From: Homoserinimonas sp.
GTDB taxonomy: Bacteria; Actinomycetota; Actinomycetes; Actinomycetales; Microbacteriaceae
Reading direction: 5' to 3'
Assembly: GCA_023957835.1 (NCBI GenBank)
Contig: JAMLGP010000001.1
Span: 51,575-115,574, forward strand
Length of the DNA stretch: 64,000 bases
Below, piece by piece: positions 1 to 10,478 of the stretch (its first letter is position 1; every line of letters begins with the position of its first letter). The notes under the pieces are model-generated. The model worked only from the letters and a program-made list of their open reading frames with translations, was not told where the DNA came from and did not search any database. The translations under genes and the position numbers were made by a program.

Positions 1-1046
1 ATGTAGATGCGGCCGAATTGCTGGGGCTCCTGGACATTCAGCAGCCGACCGTGCAGACCCCGCTCATGTTCGAATACGGACTCATTGAGCGCGCCCGATC
101 GGATCGAAGGCACATAGTCCTGCCGGAAGGCGATGACGACCGCATTCTGCGCGCCGCTGCGACGGTACTAAGTCGGGGAATTGCCGACTTGACGATCCTC
201 GGTGAGGAGATCGAGGTTCGCTCGCGGGCGATCGGGCTCGGTCTGGACATCCAGCAGGCTGCCGTTCTCAGTTCTTTCGACGACGTGCTGCGACTCAAGT
301 TCTCCGAGGAATACCACCGCCTGCGCGAGCACAAGGGAGTCACTCTCGATCGGGCGAGAGACACCGTGACCGACCCTTCATATTTCGGAACCCTCATGGT
401 GCACATGGGGATGGCGGATGGCATGGTCTCCGGTGCAGCTCACACGACCGCGCACACTGTGCGTCCGGCCTTTGAGATCATCAAGACAAAGGAGGGGGTG
501 TCGATCGTCTCGAGCGTCTTCTTCATGGCGCTCGCCGATCGGGTGCTTGTTTACGGGGATTGCGCGGTCATCCCGGATCCGACTGCCGAGCAACTGGCGG
601 ACATTGCTGTTTCCGCATCGGAGACTGCGAGCCAGTTCGGAATCGAACCGAGGATTGCCATGCTCTCCTACTCGACCGGCGACTCTGGTGCAGGAGCCGG
701 AGTCGACAAGGTCAAGAAGGCGACTGCTCTGGTTCGAAACAGGCTGCACGGAATCCCGGTCGACGGACCGATTCAATATGACGCGGCGGCGGATGCCGCA
801 GTAGCGAAGGCAAAGCTGCCAGACTCCGAAGTCGACGGCTCTGCAACGGTGTTCATCTTCCCGGACCTGAACACCGGCAATAACACCTACAAGGCGGTGC
901 AGCGCAGTGCCGGAGCTCTCGCAATCGGCCCGGTGATGCAGGGACTGCGGCTGCCGGTCAACGACCTTTCGCGCGGTGCGACCGTCGACGACATAGTAAA
1001 CACGATCGCGATTACTGCGATCCAGGCCCAGTCGGTGAAGCGTTGA
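1..1046 (+). CDS. pta: Phosphate acetyltransferase, C-terminal part (5' end outside window)
   Basis: The enzyme interconverts acetyl-CoA and acetyl phosphate, working with acetate kinase in the cytoplasm. The reading frame is open from base 3 (GTA GAT GCG GCC GAA), so the gene begins before the window; the apparent TTG at 18 is not the real start. About 348 visible residues form the catalytic PTA_PTB domain, with HIVLPEGDDDRIL near the start, DGMVSGAAHTTAHTVRPA in the middle and FPDLNTGNNTYKAVQR near the end, all typical of Pta. Long actinobacterial Pta proteins carry an N-terminal DRTGG-type regulatory part, which would lie upstream. The stop overlaps the ackA start by 4 nt, so the two are co-translated. 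Family assignment is firm; only the length is unknown. Confidence 0.95.
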   Translation, partial: VDAAELLGLLDIQQPTVQTPLMFEYGLIERARSDRRHIVLPEGDDDRILRAAATVLSRGIADLTILGEEIEVRSRAIGLGLDIQQAAVLSSFDDVLRLKFSEEYHRLREHKGVTLDRARDTVTDPSYFGTLMVHMGMADGMVSGAAHTTAHTVRPAFEIIKTKEGVSIVSSVFFMALADRVLVYGDCAVIPDPTAEQLADIAVSASETASQFGIEPRIAMLSYSTGDSGAGAGVDKVKKATALVRNRLHGIPVDGPIQYDAAADAAVAKAKLPDSEVDGSATVFIFPDLNTGNNTYKAVQRSAGALAIGPVMQGLRLPVNDLSRGATVDDIVNTIAITAIQAQSVKR

Positions 1047-2395
1047 GTCGGGTCCTCGTAATCAACTCGGGGTCGTCCTCGCTCAAGTACCAGTTGATCG
1101 AACTGCCTGAGGGCCGAACCCTTGCTTCCGGACTTATTGAGCGCATCGGTGAAGGGGGGACGGATTCGGGCAGGACGGATTCTCGTAGAACGGAATCGGG
1201 CGGCAAAGCGGAGCTTTCGCCCGTAGACGCCCGCCACACCCGAAGCTCCGTTTTGCCGCCCGAATCCTCAGTAGGCGCGAAGACCGAGCCGGAGAGAGCT
1301 GATTTGGAATCTCGGGTTTGGCGGGCGTCCATGGGCGGAGACTCCAAATCAGGTCCCGCAGGCGCCGCCCAGAGTGCGGTGCCCGATCACGAGGCGGCGT
1401 TTCGGCAGATGCTTTGCGATCTCGAACCTTATCTGACCGAACCAATCGCGGTGGTTGGGCACCGGGTGGTACACGGGGGCGAGAGGCTAGTTGAACCGAC
1501 GCTGGTTACTGCCGAGGTTGAGCAGGCGATCGAGGAGCTTTCGGCGCTCGCGCCGCTGCACAATCCGCCGAATCTGGCCGGAATCCGCGCCGCGAGAGTG
1601 ACCTTTCCTGGGGTGCCGCAAGTGGCGATCTTCGACACGGCATTCCACAGGAGCCTTCCCCCTGCCGCACGCAGCTACGCGATCGACGCCGACCTTGCCG
1701 CACGGTACGGAATCCGAAGGTTCGGCTTCCACGGAATCTCGTTTGAATACGTGAGCGCAGCCGCCGCACGGGCGCTCGGCAGGCCGCTCAAGGAGTTGAA
1801 GCTCATAGTCCTGCATCTGGGAAACGGCGCTTCAGCCTGCGCTGTGCGGGGAGGCGAGTCGGTTGAGACTTCGATGGGACTCACGCCACTCGAAGGGCTC
1901 ATGATGGGTACCCGCGGCGGTGATATAGACCCGGGCATCCTGATTTATTTGCAGCGCAGTGCGGGACTTGGTCCCGATGAACTCGACGAACTGCTGAATC
2001 ACCGCAGCGGCCTGCTCGGCCTTGCCGGGCACAATGACATTCGCGATGTCCAGGGCGCAGCAGACGGCGGCGACGAGGCTGCGCGGCTAGCAATTGAGGT
2101 GTATTGCCGCCGGATTCGAGCCTACATCGGGAATTACTTCGCCCAGCTCGGCGGAGCGGACGCGGTCGTATTTACCGGTGGAGTCGGAGAGCACAGTGCG
2201 CGAGTGCGGGAGCTTTCCTTTGAGGGGCTCGACGCGCTCGGGATGACGATCAGCACCGAGCGGAATCTCGAAGCAACCGGCCAGGAGGCCGACATTACCG
2301 GTTCCGACTCGAAGGTGCGGGTGCTGGTGGTTCCGACGGACGAGGAACTGGAGATCGCCAGACAGAGCCTGGAACTGGTGGAACGGACGGGATAG
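1043..2395 (+). CDS. ackA: Acetate kinase with an unusual ~60-residue N-terminal insertion
   Basis: Converts acetyl phosphate and ADP to acetate and ATP (or the reverse). The TTG start overlaps the pta stop (TTGA). Family motifs are clear: VLVINSGSSSLKYQL at the N terminus, GHRVVHGGE, FDTAFH, RRFGFHG, HLGNGAS, SMGLTPLEGLMMGTR and VFTGGVGEHS. The protein is 450 residues, whereas AckA is usually about 400. The excess sits between LIERIGEG (about residue 35) and PDHEAAF (about residue 113), where the family normally has a short variable loop. That stretch is low-complexity (many S, R, G, E) and is encoded by two nested inverted repeats (separate entry). Catalytic motifs are intact, so the enzyme is probably active with a surface extension. 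Confidence 0.95.
   Translation: MSRVLVINSGSSSLKYQLIELPEGRTLASGLIERIGEGGTDSGRTDSRRTESGGKAELSPVDARHTRSSVLPPESSVGAKTEPERADLESRVWRASMGGDSKSGPAGAAQSAVPDHEAAFRQMLCDLEPYLTEPIAVVGHRVVHGGERLVEPTLVTAEVEQAIEELSALAPLHNPPNLAGIRAARVTFPGVPQVAIFDTAFHRSLPPAARSYAIDADLAARYGIRRFGFHGISFEYVSAAAARALGRPLKELKLIVLHLGNGASACAVRGGESVETSMGLTPLEGLMMGTRGGDIDPGILIYLQRSAGLGPDELDELLNHRSGLLGLAGHNDIRDVQGAADGGDEAARLAIEVYCRRIRAYIGNYFAQLGGADAVVFTGGVGEHSARVRELSFEGLDALGMTISTERNLEATGQEADITGSDSKVRVLVVPTDEELEIARQSLELVERTG
1195..1350. repeat. Palindromic repeat module inside ackA (two inverted copies)
   Basis: Hairpin A: arms at 1195-1216 and 1243-1265 share GGGCGGCAAA(G/A)CGGAGCTT as an inverted repeat with one mismatch. Hairpin B: arms at 1301-1313 and 1338-1350 share GATTTGGA(A/G)TCTC as an inverted repeat with one mismatch. 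The loop of B (CGGGTTTGGCGGGCGTCCA) is nearly the reverse complement of the loop of A (it reads CGGGTGTGGCGGGCGTCTA), so the two hairpins look like opposite-facing relatives of one element. The whole stretch stays in frame in ackA and coincides with the extra residues. This resembles coding-sequence palindromic elements known in other bacteria; I cannot name a family. Confidence 0.75.
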
Positions 2396-2408
2396 GCGAT
2401 CGGGATCG

Positions 2409-2435
2409 GGACATCCGGATCCGGACATCCGGATC
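2409..2435. repeat. Tandem 14-bp repeat between ackA and dnaX
   Basis: GGACATCCGGATC occurs at 2409-2421 and again at 2423-2435, preceded by GATCGGGATCGG. Each unit contains the palindrome ATCCGGAT. It lies 14-67 nt after the ackA stop and about 30 nt upstream of the dnaX -10 box. It could be a protein-binding site or simple expansion. Confidence 0.6.
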
Positions 2436-2463
2436 GCGGCGGGCCTCAGGCGGCGGTGCCAAG

Positions 2464-2469
2464 TACGAT
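2464..2469 (+). promoter_or_regulatory. -10 box of a leaderless dnaX transcript
   Basis: TACGAT ends exactly 6 nt before the ATG at 2476, so transcription would begin at or next to the A of the start codon. There is no Shine-Dalgarno sequence in front of this ATG. No clear -35 box is visible. Confidence 0.5.
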
Positions 2470-2475
2470 TGGGTA

Positions 2476-4587
2476 ATGGCCACCGCCCTCTATCGCCGAT
2501 ACCGGCCGGAGACTTTCGCCGAACTGATCGGCCAGTCGCAGGTGACCGAGCCGCTAATGACGGCATTGCGCACCAACAGGGTGAACCATGCGTATTTGTT
2601 CAGCGGGCCGCGCGGCTGCGGCAAGACGACGAGCGCCCGGATTCTCGCGAGGTGCCTGAATTGCGCCGAGGGGCCGACTGATACCCCTTGCGGAAAGTGC
2701 CCTTCCTGCATAGAGCTCTCGAGGGACGGCGGCGGCTCGCTCGATGTAGTTGAGATCGATGCGGCGAGCCACAACGGCGTGGATGACGCCCGCGATCTCA
2801 GAGAGCGCGCAGTCTTCGCACCTGCCAGAGACAGGTACAAGATCTTCATTCTGGATGAGGCTCACATGGTCACTCCGCAGGGCTTCAATGCTCTGCTCAA
2901 GATCGTCGAGGAGCCGCCGGAGCACGTGAAGTTCGTTTTTGCCACGACCGAACCCGAGAAGGTTATCGGCACAATCCGATCGCGCACCCACCACTATCCG
3001 TTTAGGCTCGTTCCGCCAGCGCAACTGCTCGAATATGTGCAGGAGTTGTGCGAGAGCGAGAAGGTGCAGGCGGATCCTGGAGTACTCTCGCTCGTGGTTC
3101 GCGCGGGAGGCGGCTCAGTTCGTGACACCCTTTCGCTGCTGGATCAGCTGATCGCAGGCTCCGAGGGCGAGCGGATCGAGTATGAGCGCGCCGTTTCCCT
3201 GCTCGGCTATACCCATTCGGCTCTGCTCGGCGAAGTCGTCGGCGCTTTGGCCGTTCAGGATTCCGCCCTCGCATTCTCGGCCATCGACAAGGTAATCCAG
3301 TCCGGCCAGGATCCGAGACGATTCGTTGAGGATCTGCTGCAAAGATTCAGAGACCTGATTGTGGTGAGTGCTTTCAGGTCGGATGTCGATTCGGTTCGGT
3401 CTGCACTCAAGGGAACTTCTGAGGCCGAGCTTGAAGAGCTGATAGGCGAGTCCGCCAGATTCGGTCAGGCGGATCTAAGCCGAGCCGCAGATATAGTCGC
3501 CGATTCTCTGACGGAAATGGCAGGGGCAACTTCACCCCGGTTGCAGCTCGAACTCATGATCGCCAGGATCCTCGTTCCAGCGTCCCAGGAATCCGAGGGC
3601 GGCACCATTGCCAGGCTTGAGCGGCTTGAACGGCGATTTGGAGCGGGGGCCGAAGTCGGGTCGGCTGCGAGCAATACCGAGGCGAGCAAGTCTGCGGCGA
3701 ACGAACCTGTGGCGAGCAAGTCTGCGGCGAACGAACCTGTGGCGAGCAAGTCTGCGGCGAACGAACCTGTGGCGAGCAAGTCTGCGGCGAACGAACCTGT
3801 GGCGAGCAAGTCTGCGGCGAGCGGCCTTTCCCAGGAAGAGGGAGAGCCGCCGGCAACAGTGGCGAAACCGACCGAGCCAGCCGAACCAGCTAAGCAGGTC
3901 GAGTCGACCAAGCCGGTCGAATCATCCAAACCCGCTCAGCCAGCCAAGCCAGCCGAACCGGCAAAACCCTTGAGCTTCGGGCAGATTCAGGACTCCTGGC
4001 CGGAAATCCTCGACCTGCTCGGAAAAAGAAAGAGGGCGGCCTGGGCCGTAGCCTTCACCGCAACCCCAATGGGCTTCAAGGACGACGTGCTTGCTCTGAC
4101 CTTTCCCAGCCAGAAGGACGTCGAGGAATTCCGCAAGCCCCAGGGCCCCGGAGAAGGGGTCAGCGAATTGCTCCGGCAGGCGATTCAGGAGTTGCTCGGG
4201 GTCAAAGTCAAGTTCATTGCCCGAGCCGATGCCTCCGGGTCTGCAAGGCCGGAGCCTTCTCAGCCCGCAAAGACGGAATCGAACGAACCAGCTTCCAACC
4301 CGGTCACAGAATCCACAGCCAGCCCTGAGTCGGCTGGCCCCTATTCGTCCGGAACTGAGGCAGAACCAATACGGGCAGAATCCGGAGCAGAATCAGAACA
4401 GGCTGAAGCCGCGCCAGCCGAACCGACTGCAGTCCGGGCCGAGGCAACCGAATCTGAGCCTGTACAGAAGGAGCAGAAGCCTCAAAAGCAAAGGCGCGGT
4501 GAAGCAGTCGTTAGAGAAATCCTCAAGGCGACCCCTATTGATTCGCCGCGAGCCGAGTCGCTGCCAGCGACCCCAAAGGAATCGTGA
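2476..4587 (+). CDS. dnaX: DNA polymerase III subunit gamma/tau
   Basis: Clamp-loader ATPase of the replicative polymerase. The N-terminal AAA+ part shows ALYRRYRPETFAELIGQ at the start, Walker A GPRGCGKTTSARILA (about residues 45-59), a zinc finger with Cys pairs in CLNC and CGKCPSC, and Walker B LDEAHMVT (about 131). A collar domain follows to about residue 365. Then comes a long Ala/Glu/Pro/Ser/Lys-rich linker with a perfect 10-residue tandem repeat, a second folded block around residues 495-595 (SFGQIQDSWPEILDLLGKR) and another low-complexity tail. The start is leaderless (TACGAT -10 box). Directly upstream of recR, the usual bacterial pairing. Confidence 0.95.
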   Translation: MATALYRRYRPETFAELIGQSQVTEPLMTALRTNRVNHAYLFSGPRGCGKTTSARILARCLNCAEGPTDTPCGKCPSCIELSRDGGGSLDVVEIDAASHNGVDDARDLRERAVFAPARDRYKIFILDEAHMVTPQGFNALLKIVEEPPEHVKFVFATTEPEKVIGTIRSRTHHYPFRLVPPAQLLEYVQELCESEKVQADPGVLSLVVRAGGGSVRDTLSLLDQLIAGSEGERIEYERAVSLLGYTHSALLGEVVGALAVQDSALAFSAIDKVIQSGQDPRRFVEDLLQRFRDLIVVSAFRSDVDSVRSALKGTSEAELEELIGESARFGQADLSRAADIVADSLTEMAGATSPRLQLELMIARILVPASQESEGGTIARLERLERRFGAGAEVGSAASNTEASKSAANEPVASKSAANEPVASKSAANEPVASKSAANEPVASKSAASGLSQEEGEPPATVAKPTEPAEPAKQVESTKPVESSKPAQPAKPAEPAKPLSFGQIQDSWPEILDLLGKRKRAAWAVAFTATPMGFKDDVLALTFPSQKDVEEFRKPQGPGEGVSELLRQAIQELLGVKVKFIARADASGSARPEPSQPAKTESNEPASNPVTESTASPESAGPYSSGTEAEPIRAESGAESEQAEAAPAEPTAVRAEATESEPVQKEQKPQKQRRGEAVVREILKATPIDSPRAESLPATPKES
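3682..3820 (+). repeat. Perfect 30-bp minisatellite in dnaX
   Basis: Four identical 30-bp units (3682-3711, 3712-3741, 3742-3771, 3772-3801) plus a 19-bp partial unit (3802-3820) encode (KSAANEPVAS)n in the disordered linker of gamma/tau. The unit is a multiple of three, so copy-number change keeps the frame. Lack of any mismatch suggests recent expansion or homogenisation. Confidence 0.95.
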
Positions 4588-4590
4588 TCT

Positions 4591-5190
4591 GTGTACGAGG
4601 GAATAGTTCAGGACTTGATTGACGAGTTGGGAAAACTGCCCGGAATCGGGCCGAAGTCTGCGCAGAGGATCGCGTTCCACATTCTGCAAACCAAGTCTTT
4701 TGACGTGTCCAGGCTCGCCGAGGTTCTAAGCGAGGTTCGCGACAAGGCCAGATTCTGCGAGAACTGCGGGAACGTAACCGATCAGGAGCTTTGCGTCGTC
4801 TGCCGCGATCCGCGGCGCAATCAGGCATCTATTTGTGTCGTCGAGGAAGCCAAGGATGTCGCGGCAATCGAGCGGACTCGGGAATTCCACGGCCTCTATC
4901 ACGTGCTCGGCGGCGCCATCAATCCGATGGCCGGAGTCGGACCGGATAATCTGAGCATCAAGCAACTCGTGAAGCGGATCGCGGACTCGAGCGTTACCGA
5001 GGTCATCATTGCGACCAATCCGAATCTTGAAGGCGAGGCCACGGCCAGCTATCTGAGCAGGCTGCTCGTGCAGCCGGACCTCAAAGTGACAAGGCTGGCC
5101 CTGGGACTGCCGGTCGGCGGAGATCTTGAATATGCCGACGAGGTAACACTGGGACGCGCTTTCGAGGGGCGCCGCGTAGTACCCAGTTGA
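4591..5190 (+). CDS. recR: Recombination mediator RecR
   Basis: RecFOR-pathway protein that helps load RecA at gaps. GTG start 3 nt after the dnaX stop. The 199-residue length is normal. Visible features are the helix-hairpin-helix [15 protein letters not shown] (about residues 14-28), the zinc finger CENCGNVT...CVVC (about residues 54-70) and the Toprim region around [14 protein letters not shown] and [15 protein letters not shown]. Operon with dnaX. Confidence 0.97.
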   Translation: MYEGIVQDLIDELGKLPGIGPKSAQRIAFHILQTKSFDVSRLAEVLSEVRDKARFCENCGNVTDQELCVVCRDPRRNQASICVVEEAKDVAAIERTREFHGLYHVLGGAINPMAGVGPDNLSIKQLVKRIADSSVTEVIIATNPNLEGEATASYLSRLLVQPDLKVTRLALGLPVGGDLEYADEVTLGRAFEGRRVVPS

Positions 5191-5235
5191 TGACCGGTAG
5201 AATTCAAAGCCCAACCCAAATTTTTCCGGAGCACC

Positions 5236-7556
<2,321 letters not shown>

Positions 7557-7617
7557 AACCGTCCGGACTGGCGTCCAGGCGGCGGCCAACTGGAAACACG
7601 CCGAGTTTGACGAATAC

Positions 7618-7623
7618 TAGACT
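7618..7623 (+). promoter_or_regulatory. -10 box of a leaderless mqo transcript
   Basis: TAGACT ends 6 nt before the GTG at 7630 and no ribosome-binding site precedes that codon, so the mRNA probably starts at the GTG itself. Confidence 0.5.
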
Positions 7624-7629
7624 TGCATT

Positions 7630-9105
7630 GTGAGCCAATCCGCACCCGTAGATGTCGCTCTCATCGGCGGCGGAATCATGAGCGCAACCCTTGGAACTTT
7701 GCTCAAGGAGCTCGAACCCGACTGGACGATTCGAATCTTCGAATCGCTGCCGGAGGTGGCGCAGGAGAGTTCGAATCCCTGGAATAACGCGGGCACCGGC
7801 CACTCTGCTCTTTGCGAGCTCAACTACACAAAGGAGATGCCGGACGGTTCGATTGACATCTCCAGTGCTGTGAAGGTCAACGAGCAGTTTCAGGTATCGC
7901 GGCAGTTCTGGTCTTACCTGGTAAACAAGAAGGTGCTTCCCGAGCCGGGCAAATTCATCAATCAGGTGCCGCACATGAGTTTTGTCTGGGGTGGGGAGAA
8001 TGTCGCTTTTCTAAAGCGCAGGTTCGAGGCGCTCAAGAAGCATCCGCTCTTTTCCCAAATGGAATACAGCGAGGACCCCGCAGTAATTTATTCGTGGGCG
8101 CCAATGCTTTTGCCCGGACGCCCAAAGAACCAGAAGATCGCGGCAACTCGAATGGATGCCGGCACGGATGTCGACTTCGGAAATCTGACTTCTGATCTGG
8201 TTGAAAATCTGGTTGCCAATGGCGCGGTTCTCAGTTCGGATGAAAAGGTAGTCGGACTGCGGAGGAGCCCGGATGGGAACTGGACACTCAGGCTAAAGCG
8301 CACTATCGGCAAATCAAAGTCGAGAATGACTGCCCGGTTCGTCTTCGTCGGAGCAGGCGGAGGCGCGCTAAGGCTCCTGCAGAAGTCCGGTATTCCGGAG
8401 AGCAAGGGATACGGGGGCTTCCCGGTAAGCGGCAAGTTCCTGCGGACAGACGATCCGAAGCTCGTAGCCAAACACCATGCAAAGGTCTATGGCAAAGCCT
8501 CAGTCGGGGCGCCGCCAATGTCCGTTCCGCACCTCGATACCCGAATTGTGGACGGAACTCCGAGCCTCATGTTCGGCCCCTACGCCGGCTTTACTCCGAA
8601 GTTCCTCAAGAACGGCTCCTGGTTTGATCTGCCGTCTTCGATTCGGTTCGGGAACATTATTCCGATGCTCGCGGTCGCCAAAGACAATCTTGATCTGGTC
8701 TGGTATCTGATAAGCCAGGTGCTCGCTTCGAAGGGCCGGAAATTCGACGCCCTGCGCGAGTTTGTTCCGGATGCCAGATCAAAGGACTGGCGCATGATTA
8801 CGGCTGGCCAGAGGGTTCAGGTAATCAAGAAGGATCCGAAGAAGGGCGGCATACTGCAGTTCGGCACCGAGCTGGTTACTTCCGCCGACGGTTCGATCGC
8901 CGGACTGCTTGGTGCATCACCCGGAGCTTCGACAGCGGTCCCGATCATGCTCGAACTGCTTGGTCGCTGCTTCCCGGATCGGGCGGCCGGTTGGTCGGCA
9001 AAACTGCAATCCATGGTGCCGACCTTTGGCAAGGAATTGTCCAGTTCCGAAACACTGGTAAAGCGCACGCTCGAATCCACTGCGAAAACCTTAGCGATTT
9101 CCTGA
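7630..9105 (+). CDS. mqo: Malate:quinone oxidoreductase
   Basis: FAD-dependent, membrane-associated oxidation of malate to oxaloacetate that passes electrons to quinone. 491 residues, normal length. FAD-binding motif [18 protein letters not shown] at the N terminus; family signatures [16 protein letters not shown] (about residue 55), [30 protein letters not shown] and [17 protein letters not shown] near the C terminus. GTG start with a leaderless promoter. Monocistronic. Together with sdhCDAB (57.9-61.4 kb) it supplies TCA-cycle electrons to the quinone pool. Confidence 0.97.
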   Translation: MSQSAPVDVALIGGGIMSATLGTLLKELEPDWTIRIFESLPEVAQESSNPWNNAGTGHSALCELNYTKEMPDGSIDISSAVKVNEQFQVSRQFWSYLVNKKVLPEPGKFINQVPHMSFVWGGENVAFLKRRFEALKKHPLFSQMEYSEDPAVIYSWAPMLLPGRPKNQKIAATRMDAGTDVDFGNLTSDLVENLVANGAVLSSDEKVVGLRRSPDGNWTLRLKRTIGKSKSRMTARFVFVGAGGGALRLLQKSGIPESKGYGGFPVSGKFLRTDDPKLVAKHHAKVYGKASVGAPPMSVPHLDTRIVDGTPSLMFGPYAGFTPKFLKNGSWFDLPSSIRFGNIIPMLAVAKDNLDLVWYLISQVLASKGRKFDALREFVPDARSKDWRMITAGQRVQVIKKDPKKGGILQFGTELVTSADGSIAGLLGASPGASTAVPIMLELLGRCFPDRAAGWSAKLQSMVPTFGKELSSSETLVKRTLESTAKTLAIS

Positions 9106-9239
9106 ATTCGCTCCCCAATTCTGGGCACAATTAATGCGATTGTCCCCGGAAGGGTTCAAAATCATTAATGAATCCAGGGGGAGGGCTCGGATCATTGTCT
9201 GCACTTGAATGCGTATTTGGCTAGAGCGAGGAATCGAAA

Positions 9240-10478
9240 TTGTCCATCGGTCTTCCTGCGCACCTGGCTCCGCTTGTCGTCCGAAGGGCATTTACCGCAG
9301 CACAGCACACCTTCGGAGCCACGCTCCTGGGAGTTGGCATTATGTCCATCCTGGTGATGCAGGGTCACCATGTGGACTCAAACCTTTGGATAGCCGCAGT
9401 GGTCATGCTGCCGAGCTTCGCAATGCTTTTCATCGCAGATTTCGACAGATCTGTTCTCTGGGCCCTCGGCTATCTGCTTCTTGGCGGGATTGGAATTCAC
9501 GTTTCCACCAGGATCCTGCTTACCGACGGTGCGCAATTTGAGGCGGGGATACTGCTGATTCTCACCACCTTCTCCGTCGCGATTCTGATGGTCGCGGGAC
9601 CCGCAAAAGGGTTGGTAGGTGCTTTGCTCTGGACACTGGCCGGGTTCGCGGTGGCAGAGTCCTCCAGACAGTCTGCCCGCATCGCACTTGGGCTTTCTCC
9701 GTCACTTGATATACAGATTTTTCTAATCTCGATTGCGACTCTAATTGTCATTCCGCTGATCAGCCACGTTCACAGGCTTCACTTCACGGCGCAGCCGGGA
9801 CTGCACAGGGCGCTTCAGAATGACCAGATTGCTCAATTGAGGTCCAGGCTTGAGTCGCGCTCGGCCGCGATTATGCACGATACGGTTCTCAACCACCTCG
9901 CGACTATTTCAAATTCCCCGGACGGTGCATTGAGCCCGAAGGCGATAGCGGAGCTTCGCAAGGATATCGACACGATTATCAATGACGACTGGCTGACTGA
10001 ATTCGATACGGGCAATATCTCGACTTCGGCACCTCCGTGGCAGCATGGTGCGCTTGCCGGCGCGATTCGTGAATGCGTCGCAATGGGACTGGACGTTCGA
10101 ACCACGGGTGATTTTTCGGTCGCAAAGCGGCTAAGCAGAGAGTGCGAGGTCGCGCTGAGCCAGGCGGTTAAGCAGTGTCTTGTAAATGTGATCCGCCACG
10201 CGGGAGTTTTGGAAGCCGAAGTCGGAATCTACGGTTCGGAAACTGAAGCGCTCGTCATGGTCGTCGATCACGGCAAAGGATTTGATGAGACCGAGACTCG
10301 CCCCGATCGTCTTGGACTGAGGGGCTCGGTGAAGAAGCGGATTCAGCAGGTTGGCGGCAGCGTAAGGATTTGGTCGTCGCCAGGGGCGGGGACATCAATA
10401 ATGATCGTGGTTCCGTGCCAGGCGACTGAAATTGACCCGCATGTAGTCGATCATGACCCGAATCGAAGCGGAATCTGA
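9240..10478 (+). CDS. Membrane sensor histidine kinase (DesK/NarX-like)
   Basis: TTG start preceded by GAGCGAGGAA. About five or six membrane segments fill residues 25-180. A dimerisation/phosphoacceptor helix follows, AAIMHDTVLNHLATIS, with His213 as the likely phosphorylated residue. The C-terminal HATPase has an N-box CLVNVIRHAG (about residue 320), a G1 motif VVDHGKGFD and a G2-like GLRGSVKKRI with GAGTSIMIVVP at the end. The short cytoplasmic part and HD-type H-box match kinases that pair with LuxR-type regulators. It overlaps the next membrane protein by 26 nt and the unit ends with a LuxR-type response regulator, its presumed partner. No ligand-binding domain is recognisable; the signal is unknown. 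Confidence 0.85.
   Translation: MSIGLPAHLAPLVVRRAFTAAQHTFGATLLGVGIMSILVMQGHHVDSNLWIAAVVMLPSFAMLFIADFDRSVLWALGYLLLGGIGIHVSTRILLTDGAQFEAGILLILTTFSVAILMVAGPAKGLVGALLWTLAGFAVAESSRQSARIALGLSPSLDIQIFLISIATLIVIPLISHVHRLHFTAQPGLHRALQNDQIAQLRSRLESRSAAIMHDTVLNHLATISNSPDGALSPKAIAELRKDIDTIINDDWLTEFDTGNISTSAPPWQHGALAGAIRECVAMGLDVRTTGDFSVAKRLSRECEVALSQAVKQCLVNVIRHAGVLEAEVGIYGSETEALVMVVDHGKGFDETETRPDRLGLRGSVKKRIQQVGGSVRIWSSPGAGTSIMIVVPCQATEIDPHVVDHDPNRSGI

Noticed and set aside
4019..4035. Possible dnaX slippery site (GGAAAAAGAAAG)
   Set aside because: In the actual frame the heptamer is A AAA AGA, not the efficient A AAA AAG, and I see no stimulatory hairpin, so programmed frameshifting to make gamma is not supported.
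5191..5235. Lysine riboswitch upstream of lysC
   Set aside because: Only 45 nt separate recR from lysC, too short for the aptamer.
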